From assembly GCA_947589515.1 (NCBI GenBank), contig CANQBE010000010.1:1-35726 (forward strand): a stretch of 35,726 bases of DNA, written 5' to 3'. Below the pieces are notes generated by a model. That model searched no databases. It was not told where the DNA came from and worked only from the letters and a program-made list of their open reading frames with translations. Below are positions 18,184 to 27,185 of this stretch, in pieces. The position numbers were made by a program, and so were the translations under genes. Source of the DNA: an uncultured Bacilli bacterium (GTDB lineage: Bacteria > Bacillota_I > Bacilli_A > RF39 > UBA660). The stretch's first letter is position 1. The number at the start of each line of letters is the position of its first letter.

Positions 18184-18879
18184 ATGGAAACCTTTGCCAA
18201 AAATATTTTAAAAACAGGATTGGTACTGCTATTATTTTTCTTTTCTTCCTTACTCCAATTTATTCCAATCTTTCTATGGAAACTAGATATCAATAATATC
18301 ACCAATATTCAACAACTCTTTTTAACGATGTTTTCAGATTCCATATTACTACTCATTTTAATATTTTTATATCGAAAAACTTTAAAGGAAGATTTTAAAA
18401 AGTTAAAAGGAAATCTTTATCAAATATTAGATAGTGGAATTAAGTATTGGTTAATTGGTTTAGTAGTGATGATGATATCAAATATTATTATTTCTTTATT
18501 TATTACCCAAGCCCAAGCAGGAAATGAAGAAGGTGTTCAAGAACTCATTCATTCTTCTAGTTTTTTATCAATCATTACAGTAGGAATATTAGCTCCAATC
18601 ATCGAGGAATTGACTTTTCGAAAATCTTTCCGAGATATTTTTGAAAATAAAACTTTATTTGTACTAATGTCTGGTTTCATCTTTGGGGGATTACATGTTG
18701 TGTTAAGTCTAAATAGTTATTGGGATTTATTTTACATCATTCCTTATAGTTCTTTAGGAATTGCCTTTGGTTATATGTATGCCAAAACAGATAATATTTA
18801 CACTTCTATGATGATGCACATATTTCATAATACTGTGCTTACCATCGTTTCTATTTTAGGAGCAATGATTATTTTATGA
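18184..18879 (+). CDS. CPBP family intramembrane metalloprotease
   Basis: APIIEELTFRKSFRD...GGLHVVLS...MMMHIFHNT. Confidence 0.92.
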   Translation: METFAKNILKTGLVLLLFFFSSLLQFIPIFLWKLDINNITNIQQLFLTMFSDSILLLILIFLYRKTLKEDFKKLKGNLYQILDSGIKYWLIGLVVMMISNIIISLFITQAQAGNEEGVQELIHSSSFLSIITVGILAPIIEELTFRKSFRDIFENKTLFVLMSGFIFGGLHVVLSLNSYWDLFYIIPYSSLGIAFGYMYAKTDNIYTSMMMHIFHNTVLTIVSILGAMIIL

Positions 18880-19796
18880 TGAGTCGTAGTGAAAAAAATC
18901 AAGAATTAGAAGAAACTATGGAAAAGGAAGAAAGGCAAGAAAAACTGCATAGAAGAATTGGGATTTTTCTAAAAATATTCTTTACCATAGTTACTATTTT
19001 TATTTTATTACTTTTATATATGCATTTTATAGGTACCAAAGGATTAATAGTAAGAGAATATAAAGTAGAAAGTAAACAGTTACCAGAATCGTTTCATGGA
19101 TTTAAAATCGTTCAATTTTCGGATTTACATTATTTAACAACCATCAAAGAAAAAGAAGTCGAAAAAATAGTAAATAAAATCAATCAATTAAAACCAGATA
19201 TAGTGGTATTTACAGGAGATTTAGTTGATAGTCAAAAAACACCTACCGCCAAGGAATTAACTAGCCTTACTGAACACTTAAATAAAATAGAAGCAACAAC
19301 CGGTCTATATGCAATTAAAGGAAACCATGATTATGACACTGATTATTTTAATCGGGTATTTCAGGAAACAAAATTTAAAATTTTAAATAATAGTTATGAA
19401 CTTATTTATTATAAAGGAAATATTCCCATTTTATTAACAGGTGTTGGTAGTATCCTAGAGAATGACTGTGATATAGACTTAGCATTTAGTTATTCCGAAA
19501 TGGATAATTTATATACCATTTCTTTATTACATGAACCTGATATCATTGATAATATTCTATATAAATATTCCGTCAATTTAGCATTAGCAGGACATTCTCA
19601 TAATGGACAGATTAGACTTCCTGGAATTGGATCGATTCTAAAAGTAGAAGAAGGAAGAAAATATTCTAACGAAGAATATAGTCTAGGAAATACAAAGTTA
19701 TATGTATCTGGTGGTTTAGGAACTAGTATGTATGAGTTTAGATGGTTTGATCGACCAAGTATTAATTTATTCCGCTTAGTAAAAGAAACAGAATAA
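18876..19796 (+). CDS. membrane-anchored metallophosphoesterase (YkuE/YaeI-like)
   Basis: IVQFSDLHY, VVFTGDLVDS, KGNHDY, LAGHSHNGQIRLP motifs after one TM. Confidence 0.92.
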   Translation: MMSRSEKNQELEETMEKEERQEKLHRRIGIFLKIFFTIVTIFILLLLYMHFIGTKGLIVREYKVESKQLPESFHGFKIVQFSDLHYLTTIKEKEVEKIVNKINQLKPDIVVFTGDLVDSQKTPTAKELTSLTEHLNKIEATTGLYAIKGNHDYDTDYFNRVFQETKFKILNNSYELIYYKGNIPILLTGVGSILENDCDIDLAFSYSEMDNLYTISLLHEPDIIDNILYKYSVNLALAGHSHNGQIRLPGIGSILKVEEGRKYSNEEYSLGNTKLYVSGGLGTSMYEFRWFDRPSINLFRLVKETE

Positions 19797-19812
19797 TCTA
19801 CTCTGTTTCTTT
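19785..19812. terminator. bidirectional terminator shared by convergent genes
   Basis: gaaacaga...tctgtttc stem followed by T5, spans both stop codons. Confidence 0.75.
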
Positions 19813-21105
19813 TTGTTTCATTAAAAATTTATTCTTTTCTAAATCGCGTTTTAACTCTTGAGAAAAATAACCAAAAATACCTGAAGGGATAGATAAATCA
19901 AAATCATCTAGCAAATGAATTAATGATTCTAATGTATCTACATCTGTTCTATTGATTTCTCTTGCTCCTGTTAATCGATCATAATCTTCTTTTCTTAAAA
20001 TGATGTTACTATTGTAATCAATTACTAGTATTTCTCCTTGCTCCTCAAATTCTACCCAAGTATGATGAAAATAATCTTTTTCATTAATTTTTATTTTCCC
20101 ATTTACTAACCATTTTTTAGAACAAGTATCAAAACCAAACATTAAACCAGTACTGTTTTCATGACAGTTTCCATATCGATCGGATGATAATAACTCTTCT
20201 TTTATTTCAGGATTTTCTATAGAATCTGATAACAATTCAAAAGTGACATTTTCATTTCTTTTATGATAGATGTATTTCTGCGTTTTTTCATCAAAGGATA
20301 TGTGATTATTAGGAAGATTAGGATTCATGGTAAATTCTCTTATTTCATGATAAATAGAACTAATTTTCTCTACTTGAAAATCTTCATCCATTAAAAATAA
20401 ATTATCACAATTATTACCAAGCCAAAAATAATTATTAAAGTGAACACCCAAAGTATCAAACTTGTTTACAAACCATTTTTCTATCTTACTGATATCTTTT
20501 AATATTTCATTAGGAAACAATAAAACATAGAAAGGATTTAAAATTTTAAAATAACCCTCTGTTGAAAGATAGTTAATCTTATATAGGGTAGCTTGATCGA
20601 TTCTACTTACTTCTTTCATTTGATAAAGTTCTTGATAATTTTCTTTGGTCATCACTAAATTATTGGCATAATCAATAATATAAGAATGATGATTTTTTTC
20701 ATATTCAATGAGTAATGATAAATCATTATTCGTAACAGCTACAATCAAACAAGCATTTAATAAATCTGGAGAACAGGCTAATCGTAAAGATCTTACCATA
20801 TCCTCAGAATGTCTTTTTTTAAAATTCAATAATATCTTTTTATCTACACTGTAATTGATAACATCAGATAATCTTTGAAAATGATATTTTTTCTTATTTT
20901 TTACTAAGGCATACATCTTTTTCGATTTGATAATATGTAAAACGAAAAAACTCAATAATGATAAATTAGAAAACATGACATCCAATTTTGATAAACTGGT
21001 AAATGTAGATAATCTAGCAATATCTTCTGTATCCATCGATATCGAAGAATAAGTATTTACTAATAAATTGAAATTTTTTTCCATCATAGATTCTTTTTCT
21101 TCCAT
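19798..21105 (-). CDS. hypothetical protein with transglutaminase-like Cys/His/Asp signature
   Basis: YGNCHENSTGLMFG...HHTWVEFEEQGEILVIDYNSN. Confidence 0.55.
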   Translation of the reverse strand: MEEKESMMEKNFNLLVNTYSSISMDTEDIARLSTFTSLSKLDVMFSNLSLLSFFVLHIIKSKKMYALVKNKKKYHFQRLSDVINYSVDKKILLNFKKRHSEDMVRSLRLACSPDLLNACLIVAVTNNDLSLLIEYEKNHHSYIIDYANNLVMTKENYQELYQMKEVSRIDQATLYKINYLSTEGYFKILNPFYVLLFPNEILKDISKIEKWFVNKFDTLGVHFNNYFWLGNNCDNLFLMDEDFQVEKISSIYHEIREFTMNPNLPNNHISFDEKTQKYIYHKRNENVTFELLSDSIENPEIKEELLSSDRYGNCHENSTGLMFGFDTCSKKWLVNGKIKINEKDYFHHTWVEFEEQGEILVIDYNSNIILRKEDYDRLTGAREINRTDVDTLESLIHLLDDFDLSIPSGIFGYFSQELKRDLEKNKFLMKQKETE

Positions 21106-21149
21106 AGTAACCCTCTAAATTTCGCTTATTATATCATAAAGATGAAAAA

Positions 21150-21171
21150 AAGTCCAATGTATCTTGGACTT
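21150..21171 (-). terminator. terminator of aminopeptidase gene
   Basis: aagtccaa-tgtatc-ttggactt perfect 8-bp stem, T-run on minus strand. Confidence 0.75.
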
Positions 21172-22282
21172 ATCCCTTATAATCAAAATTTAGTGGTTTT
21201 AATTCTTCTAACACAAACATACCATCTTTACGAATTAGTACATCATCAAAGTAAATTTCTCCCCCACCATAATCTTTTCTTTGAATTAATACCATATCCC
21301 AATGAATTCCGGAATCATTTCCGTTGTAGCAATCTTTATATGCCTGTCCTGGTGTAAAATGTAGGCTTCCTAATATCTTTTCATCGTATAAAATATCACC
21401 CATTGGATATAAAATTTTAGGATTAAATCCTAAAGAAAATTCTCCAACATAACGAGCTCCTTCATCGGTATTAAAAATTTCATTTAATTTTTCATTATCT
21501 TCATCACATGTTGCTTTCACAATTTTACCATCTTTAAATTCCAATGATACATGATTAAAAACTCTACCTTGATAAGGACTTGGCGTATTATATGTAATCG
21601 TACCATTGACACTATTTTTAACGGGTGCACTATAAAGTTCCCCATCAGGAATATTCATTTCTCCTACGCAAGGAATACTACCCATACCTTTAATACTAAA
21701 AGTTAAATCAGTACCAGGAGATACAATTCTAACTTTATCAGTTTTATCCATTAATGTTTTCAGTGGTTTAATTAACTGTCCCATTTGTTGATAGTTAACA
21801 GTCATAACATCTAATGCAAAATGACTAAATTCACGACTACTCATTCCTGCCTTATAACTATCTAATAAAGAAGGATAATTTAAAAGTACCCATTTTCTTT
21901 GATTAACTCTAACATCAGAAGATGGAAGAAGCGCTTGACTTAATTTCTTAGCCATCTCCCCAGGTACATTTTTGGTTTCATAATCATTCATAGAATAACG
22001 AATATTGATAAAGGAATCGAATAATTCTACTTCATTTTCTTGAATAGTCTTTAATAAATCAATTCTAGCTTCGTTATTTCCTTCTGATAATTGAGCACCT
22101 AGTAAAGGATCATTAATTTTTAAACAAGGTACTCCACCACTTTTATAAATTGCTTCAATTAAGTAAGATACAAATTCTCTTGTTTCTAAAGATTGTGTTG
22201 TAATTAAAACTTTTTCATTCTTTTCTACATGAATGGAATAATTGACGATAGAATCTGCTAATTCTTTTAATTTATCACTCAT
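21170..22282 (-). CDS. M29 family aminopeptidase (thermophilic metalloprotease family)
   Basis: SPGTDLTFSIKG...GEMNIPDGELYSAPVKNSVNGTI...GEFSLGFNP...GNDSGIHWDMV; internal Met start MSDKLKELAD. Confidence 0.92.
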   Translation of the reverse strand: MSDKLKELADSIVNYSIHVEKNEKVLITTQSLETREFVSYLIEAIYKSGGVPCLKINDPLLGAQLSEGNNEARIDLLKTIQENEVELFDSFINIRYSMNDYETKNVPGEMAKKLSQALLPSSDVRVNQRKWVLLNYPSLLDSYKAGMSSREFSHFALDVMTVNYQQMGQLIKPLKTLMDKTDKVRIVSPGTDLTFSIKGMGSIPCVGEMNIPDGELYSAPVKNSVNGTITYNTPSPYQGRVFNHVSLEFKDGKIVKATCDEDNEKLNEIFNTDEGARYVGEFSLGFNPKILYPMGDILYDEKILGSLHFTPGQAYKDCYNGNDSGIHWDMVLIQRKDYGGGEIYFDDVLIRKDGMFVLEELKPLNFDYKG

Positions 22283-22300
22283 TTTCACTCTTTCCTTTCT

Positions 22301-22338
22301 GATACATAAAATATGATTAAGAGGTGATTTTATGTATC
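22301..22338. repeat. 12-bp perfect inverted repeat over start codon/RBS of the Tyr-rich gene
   Basis: gatacataaaat (22301-22312) N14 attttatgtatc (22327-22338). Confidence 0.85.
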
Positions 22339-22580
22339 CATACAATTATAATATACCACAATATAACAGAAATATGTATCGTGGTGTAAATAATAATGAT
22401 CAAAGATTCATTGGAGGCGGATTTATTGCTCCATTATTATTAGGTGGTGTTGCAGGATATGCAATTGGTAACAATAATAGACCAAATTACTATCCAACGC
22501 CTTACTATTATCAACAACCTTATTACTATCCATATAATTATTCTAATAATTATTATTACTACAATCCTTATTATTATTAA
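22332..22580 (+). CDS. small Tyr-rich low-complexity protein with central Gly-rich hydrophobic segment
   Basis: 82 aa with 23 Tyr; gaggtg RBS; followed by a strong terminator. Confidence 0.75.
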   Translation: MYPYNYNIPQYNRNMYRGVNNNDQRFIGGGFIAPLLLGGVAGYAIGNNNRPNYYPTPYYYQQPYYYPYNYSNNYYYYNPYYY

Positions 22581-22584
22581 AAAG

Positions 22585-22605
22585 GTTTCCCACGGGAAAC
22601 TTTTT
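22585..22605 (+). terminator. rho-independent terminator of the Tyr-rich gene
   Basis: gtttccc-ac-gggaaac then ttttt. Confidence 0.85.
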
Positions 22606-22845
22606 GATTGATTCCATTTTTCTATATTCTATCAGAAAAGTATCGTCAATTCTACTATCCAATTTTTTTAGCATGGATTTTTCTTCTTCATTATACTTTT
22701 CATTTACTATATTTCAAATATTAGAAAAAAATCTTAAAATCACCCATTTTCCTAATTTCAAACAAAAGAAAAAGGAATTTTTCATTTTCCATATGAAAAT
22801 TCCTTTTTTCCTTCTCTTAAAAAGATTTATTTACCATTTTTTCAT

Positions 22846-23631
22846 TTACATATTAGCAAACATATAAATCATTGAAATTAAGATTAATACCATAACACCA
22901 GCACCAGTTGCAATTAACATAACCATAGTTTGTCCTTCCATATGTCCTAATCTTTCTTTATATTTTTGCTCTCTTGCTTTATTTTGTAAACTAGAAACCG
23001 TTCTCGAAAACATTAATAATCTTTCTTGTTTTCTTTCTTGACTTCCTAAACCTAAACGATACAATAAACGCATCATTCTCATAGAATCTCTTACTGGGTA
23101 TTCATTAGCAAATTCCATATAAGGATCAATACTAGAATCCCCGGCATCAATTTTAGCAATTAAATCTCTTAATCCTGGTTTAAAAATCTCAGGTGCATCA
23201 TCTATCGATTTGGCAATGGCTACCGGAACTGTATAATGTTGTACTAATATTTCTAGTCCTTTTAAATAATAAGGTAACATGACATCGATATCATGAAGAT
23301 GTTTTTTATAATACTTTTTCAAAGAACTATAATTTGATTTAAATACTAAATAACCAACAAAAATCGCAAGTACAATATTAATTAAGTTTAATTCTGATAA
23401 AAAGATAAATAAAAATATAACAATCGTAAGAAAGGCATTTTGTAGTCTTTTTTGAAAAAGAATATTAGGATCCACCTGTTCTCCATATTTTGCTGCTACT
23501 AAAAAATCATAATCGCTTTCTCTCAATAAACGAAAAACGCCTTCATTATCTTTTAAAAATTTCTTACCATCTACTGTTTTGTTGTAAAGTAAAACAAATA
23601 AGATAATCGCTCCACAAATAATAACTTCCAT
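22846..23631 (-). CDS. TadC-like type II secretion F domain protein
   Basis: C-terminal GQTMVMLIATGAGVMVLILISMIYMF; position after the TadB-like gene. Confidence 0.75.
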   Translation of the reverse strand: MEVIICGAIILFVLLYNKTVDGKKFLKDNEGVFRLLRESDYDFLVAAKYGEQVDPNILFQKRLQNAFLTIVIFLFIFLSELNLINIVLAIFVGYLVFKSNYSSLKKYYKKHLHDIDVMLPYYLKGLEILVQHYTVPVAIAKSIDDAPEIFKPGLRDLIAKIDAGDSSIDPYMEFANEYPVRDSMRMMRLLYRLGLGSQERKQERLLMFSRTVSSLQNKAREQKYKERLGHMEGQTMVMLIATGAGVMVLILISMIYMFANM

Positions 23632-24524
23632 TATTCAGCACCTACATTCTCGTTATAATATTTTTCTCCTTTTAGAAGAAAATAACTATTTACGATTAAT
23701 ACCCCATGTAGTATTACTAGCATTAAAGGATTTCCTAGTATCGCAATATACGTTTCACGACCTAATAGGTATTGTACTAACATAACCATTAAATAAAGCA
23801 TAACACCGTATTTTAAGAAAGACTTATGGAAATTAGCACGGTCAATACGATCACGATATACACTTTCAACTAACATATCGATATCTAATTGCATGTTTTC
23901 TAAAGATTCTCCAGAATCTTTAGCACCTTCTTTTGTAATTTGTAAGAACAATTGATGCATATTTTTTACAATATAATAAGGATATTTTGCAGTCATAAAT
24001 TCAATTGATTCATCAATCGAACCATTTTGATAAGCAAGAGAAATCATCATATTAACATCAGAAAGTACAGGATCCTCTAATACACCACTGGCTACTACTC
24101 CCTCTAATGCTTTTACAAAGCTTTGGGTAGTAGCAAATTCCATAATTGTATTCGTTGTATAAACCTGTACTTGTTCAAAAATAAATTCACTATATACTCT
24201 TTTACATCTAAGAAATGCTAAATAAGGAATACAAGCATTTGCTGCTATAATATAGATAAGAGATACAAATAGATTATAAAAATATAAATAAGAAATTACA
24301 CCAGCAAAAATAGTAAAAACAAGAGATTGCGTAATATATTGTCTTGGTGTATATTCTTGACCTAATTCTTTTGTTTTTTCTCTTACTACTTTAAAAGAGT
24401 AAGGAGCAAATTTATCGTAGATGACTCCTGCTTGTTCTGTAATAAACTTATATACATTTTGTCCACGATATTGACGATATAGTATTACAAATAAGGCAAT
24501 TGCTAATATAATAAGTAATTCCAT
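23631..24524 (-). CDS. TadB-like type II secretion F domain protein
   Basis: Multi-TM, T2SF-like cytoplasmic segment, follows the CpaF-like ATPase. Confidence 0.75.
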   Translation of the reverse strand: MELLIILAIALFVILYRQYRGQNVYKFITEQAGVIYDKFAPYSFKVVREKTKELGQEYTPRQYITQSLVFTIFAGVISYLYFYNLFVSLIYIIAANACIPYLAFLRCKRVYSEFIFEQVQVYTTNTIMEFATTQSFVKALEGVVASGVLEDPVLSDVNMMISLAYQNGSIDESIEFMTAKYPYYIVKNMHQLFLQITKEGAKDSGESLENMQLDIDMLVESVYRDRIDRANFHKSFLKYGVMLYLMVMLVQYLLGRETYIAILGNPLMLVILHGVLIVNSYFLLKGEKYYNENVGAE

Positions 24525-24536
24525 ATTTTTCCTCCT

Positions 24537-25838
24537 TTATGAACTAATGTTACCACTATTATTTGGTGGAATAATATGAGGTATATTAGGATTTACATTG
24601 GGTATTGGTTGATTCACTGGTTGAATTATATTGGGTATTGATTGGGAAGTTTGACCATCTAGTATTTCTAAAGAATCATTTGATATGTTTGCAACTTCTG
24701 GTTTATCAGGTATTGTACCTTCCTTTAATTGTTGATCTTCTACAATTTTATCTAAATCAATTTCTTCACCAGATTCATTATTATCGCTAAAAGTAGTATT
24801 CCCTACATCAATATTTTGACCTAGTAAGTAATCTAATAGATGACGACTTGGATTTTTCTTTACTACTTTTCCTGTCATTGTTTTTTGATAAATCGTATTA
24901 TAAACAGGTTTATTGGTTTCTTCATCAATATAGAATTCGGTAATTTCATCTATTTCACGATGGAATTTTCCATATTTGGGACTATAGTAAGCCTTAATAT
25001 GTACTCCAAGTTGTACATATCGATAGATGGTATTTAAAAACTGTTCTACATCCAAATCTGTTTCCATTAAGGAATACATTCTGTGGGGAATAGCACTTGC
25101 CTTATCAGAGTGGATAGTAGATAAAATATTATGTCCAGAAGAAATTGAATTACGAACAGCACTAACAGCTTCTGCACTACGAACTTCGGATAATAGAATC
25201 CATTTTGGATTTTGTCTCATACAGGTAACTAATACATCAGAATAAGATGCAATGTTATTCGTTTTCATTGCTACGATATCACGATGTGGATAAATTCGAT
25301 CCAAGTGTAGTTCCAAAGTATCCTCAATCGTAATAATTTTTTCATCTTCTTTTGTATGGCTAGCCAAGTATTTTACAAATTCTGTTTTACCACTACCAGT
25401 TTCTCCACAGACAATGATGTTACAGTGTCCTAAAACACACTTAATCAAAAAGTCGTGAATATCTTTGGTAATATAATCTTCTTGTAGTAAATTTTCTTCT
25501 TTTAAACGAATCTTGGCTGGTGTTTTACGAATAACTAACGCTATTCCATTGGTAGCAATTGATTCATGTACGAAATTCATACGAAGTTCAGGACTTTCAG
25601 CATCTAAAAAGGGACTTGCATTATTGAAAGTTGTTCCCATAACATTGGAACATTGAAAGGCTAATTTTTCTACTGTTGAATTATTAATATTAGGATTTTC
25701 TACACGGTAAGATCCTTTTTCCAATGAACGAACCCATATTTGTCCATTATTGGTATAGGAAATATCGGTAATATCATCATTATCTATGTATTCTTTAAAT
25801 GCTCCAAAATCTAATTGTGCAAACATATTCTCTTTCAT
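24537..25838 (-). CDS. CpaF/TadA-like secretion ATPase with Pro/Asn-rich C-terminal tail
   Basis: NIIVCGETGSGKTEFVKYLAS Walker A, IITIEDTLELHL, WILLSEVRSAEAVSAVRNSISSGHNILSTIHSD. Confidence 0.95.
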   Translation of the reverse strand: MKENMFAQLDFGAFKEYIDNDDITDISYTNNGQIWVRSLEKGSYRVENPNINNSTVEKLAFQCSNVMGTTFNNASPFLDAESPELRMNFVHESIATNGIALVIRKTPAKIRLKEENLLQEDYITKDIHDFLIKCVLGHCNIIVCGETGSGKTEFVKYLASHTKEDEKIITIEDTLELHLDRIYPHRDIVAMKTNNIASYSDVLVTCMRQNPKWILLSEVRSAEAVSAVRNSISSGHNILSTIHSDKASAIPHRMYSLMETDLDVEQFLNTIYRYVQLGVHIKAYYSPKYGKFHREIDEITEFYIDEETNKPVYNTIYQKTMTGKVVKKNPSRHLLDYLLGQNIDVGNTTFSDNNESGEEIDLDKIVEDQQLKEGTIPDKPEVANISNDSLEILDGQTSQSIPNIIQPVNQPIPNVNPNIPHIIPPNNSGNISS

Positions 25839-25874
25839 TATGATTTCCCCTTTTCATAATTATTTTTATTCTTT

Positions 25875-26723
25875 TTATTGAACTGTATTTACTGTTCCTG
25901 TTGTTGCCTCAGGAAGTGTTTCATCCCAAACCGTAACTCGATTGATAAAGTCTCTAATAGCTTCACTACTAACTCTTACTTCACCAGGATTTTCTTTTAA
26001 ACTTTCAGCAGTTGGAACTGGTATTAATGTAACTTCATAAGTTCTTAAGTACATAGCTTTACGAAGTAAGATATGATATTCTTCTGGTACTGCGAAAATA
26101 ATTTGTGCAGGTGTTTTGATATCTTCTAAGTTTTCAAATACATTATTTCCATTTGCATCTTGTACATCTAGCACCTTTACATTTTCTAAAAGCATTCCTA
26201 CCATAATTTTATCTTCGGTGGCACTCGTAATATTTTCTTCATCAATTTTATTAACAGCTTTTACATAGATGTTAATATAATTTCCTGGATAAATCTTATT
26301 ACCATAAGAACTTTGTGTTGTAACTGGCATATTTACAAGCACTTGTCCTTCAGGATAATTATAGATAATAGAATCTGGTAAGTCACTAGCTGATACTACG
26401 ACATCATTATAGAATAAACTTCCTTGTGGAATGATAGTATCAGAACGGACATATTTTCCTACAATTTTTGATACTTCGGTAATAGCTTTTCCTGCTATCA
26501 TTGCAGGTGGTACCTCAATGCTACCAATCATATCACTAGTGATTTTTGTTTTTGGATTGATTGTTTGTCTAGCATATGGTACTGTAATTGGATTGATTGC
26601 TGCCTTGATACGATAGTTATATCCAACATATAGGATGACTACCGCAAGTAGTACTCCTACTATCGTAACTGTGTTCTTATTGGTAAAGAACTTTTTAATA
26701 CTCATTGAAAAATTACTTTTCAT
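25875..26723 (-). CDS. CpaB/SAF-domain Flp pilus assembly-like protein
   Basis: TM then VPYARQTINPKTKITSDMIGSIEVP...GKYVRSDTIIPQGSLFYNDVV. Confidence 0.8.
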   Translation of the reverse strand: MKSNFSMSIKKFFTNKNTVTIVGVLLAVVILYVGYNYRIKAAINPITVPYARQTINPKTKITSDMIGSIEVPPAMIAGKAITEVSKIVGKYVRSDTIIPQGSLFYNDVVVSASDLPDSIIYNYPEGQVLVNMPVTTQSSYGNKIYPGNYINIYVKAVNKIDEENITSATEDKIMVGMLLENVKVLDVQDANGNNVFENLEDIKTPAQIIFAVPEEYHILLRKAMYLRTYEVTLIPVPTAESLKENPGEVRVSSEAIRDFINRVTVWDETLPEATTGTVNTVQ

Positions 26724-26745
26724 ATTTTTTCTCCCTTCTCATTCT

Positions 26746-27174
26746 TTATTCATAAACTTCTCTTAGAAGTCTATCTTCCTCATATTTTGTTTCTAGAATT
26801 GCATCAATCTTATTTACGATATCAAAATCTTCGCCAGCAAAAGTTGCAACAGTATTTGATCCTACCTGAACACTTACTTTTGGTGGTGTTTCATTTAAAT
26901 CTAGAATTCTAACTTTATAATTACGGTCTCTATTTACATTTTCTGCAAATCTTCTAACAAAACTTTCTAGAAATTTTTCTCGATCCATTCGGATAATTCC
27001 ACTAATTCGATAATATGAAGGATCTACAGCATCTAGCATTGCTGCTTCTGTTGTTTCTTCTAATAAATAATAGTCTAATTCATTTCCCGTTTGATAATTT
27101 TGAACAATATTTACAACTGCTAAAGTTAATACTCCTAAAATGATAATTCCGACTAAAACCATTCCTTTACTCAT
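26746..27174 (-). CDS. TadE/pseudopilin-like single-TM protein
   Basis: 142 aa, extreme N-terminal hydrophobic helix, within Tad-like operon. Confidence 0.55.
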   Translation of the reverse strand: MSKGMVLVGIIILGVLTLAVVNIVQNYQTGNELDYYLLEETTEAAMLDAVDPSYYRISGIIRMDREKFLESFVRRFAENVNRDRNYKVRILDLNETPPKVSVQVGSNTVATFAGEDFDIVNKIDAILETKYEEDRLLREVYE

Positions 27175-27185
27175 AAATACCTCCT

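Noticed and set aside
22604-22867. 87-aa + strand ORF after the Tyr-rich gene
   Set aside because: Lies after a strong terminator, Phe/Ile/Ser-rich composition from AT-rich intergenic DNA, overlaps a hairpin (around 22775-22830) and the TadC-like 3' end; no RBS evident.
24605-26616. + strand ORFs in the Tad-like region (24605, 24840, 25027, 26431)
   Set aside because: Antisense shadows of the CpaF/CpaB-like genes with no independent support.
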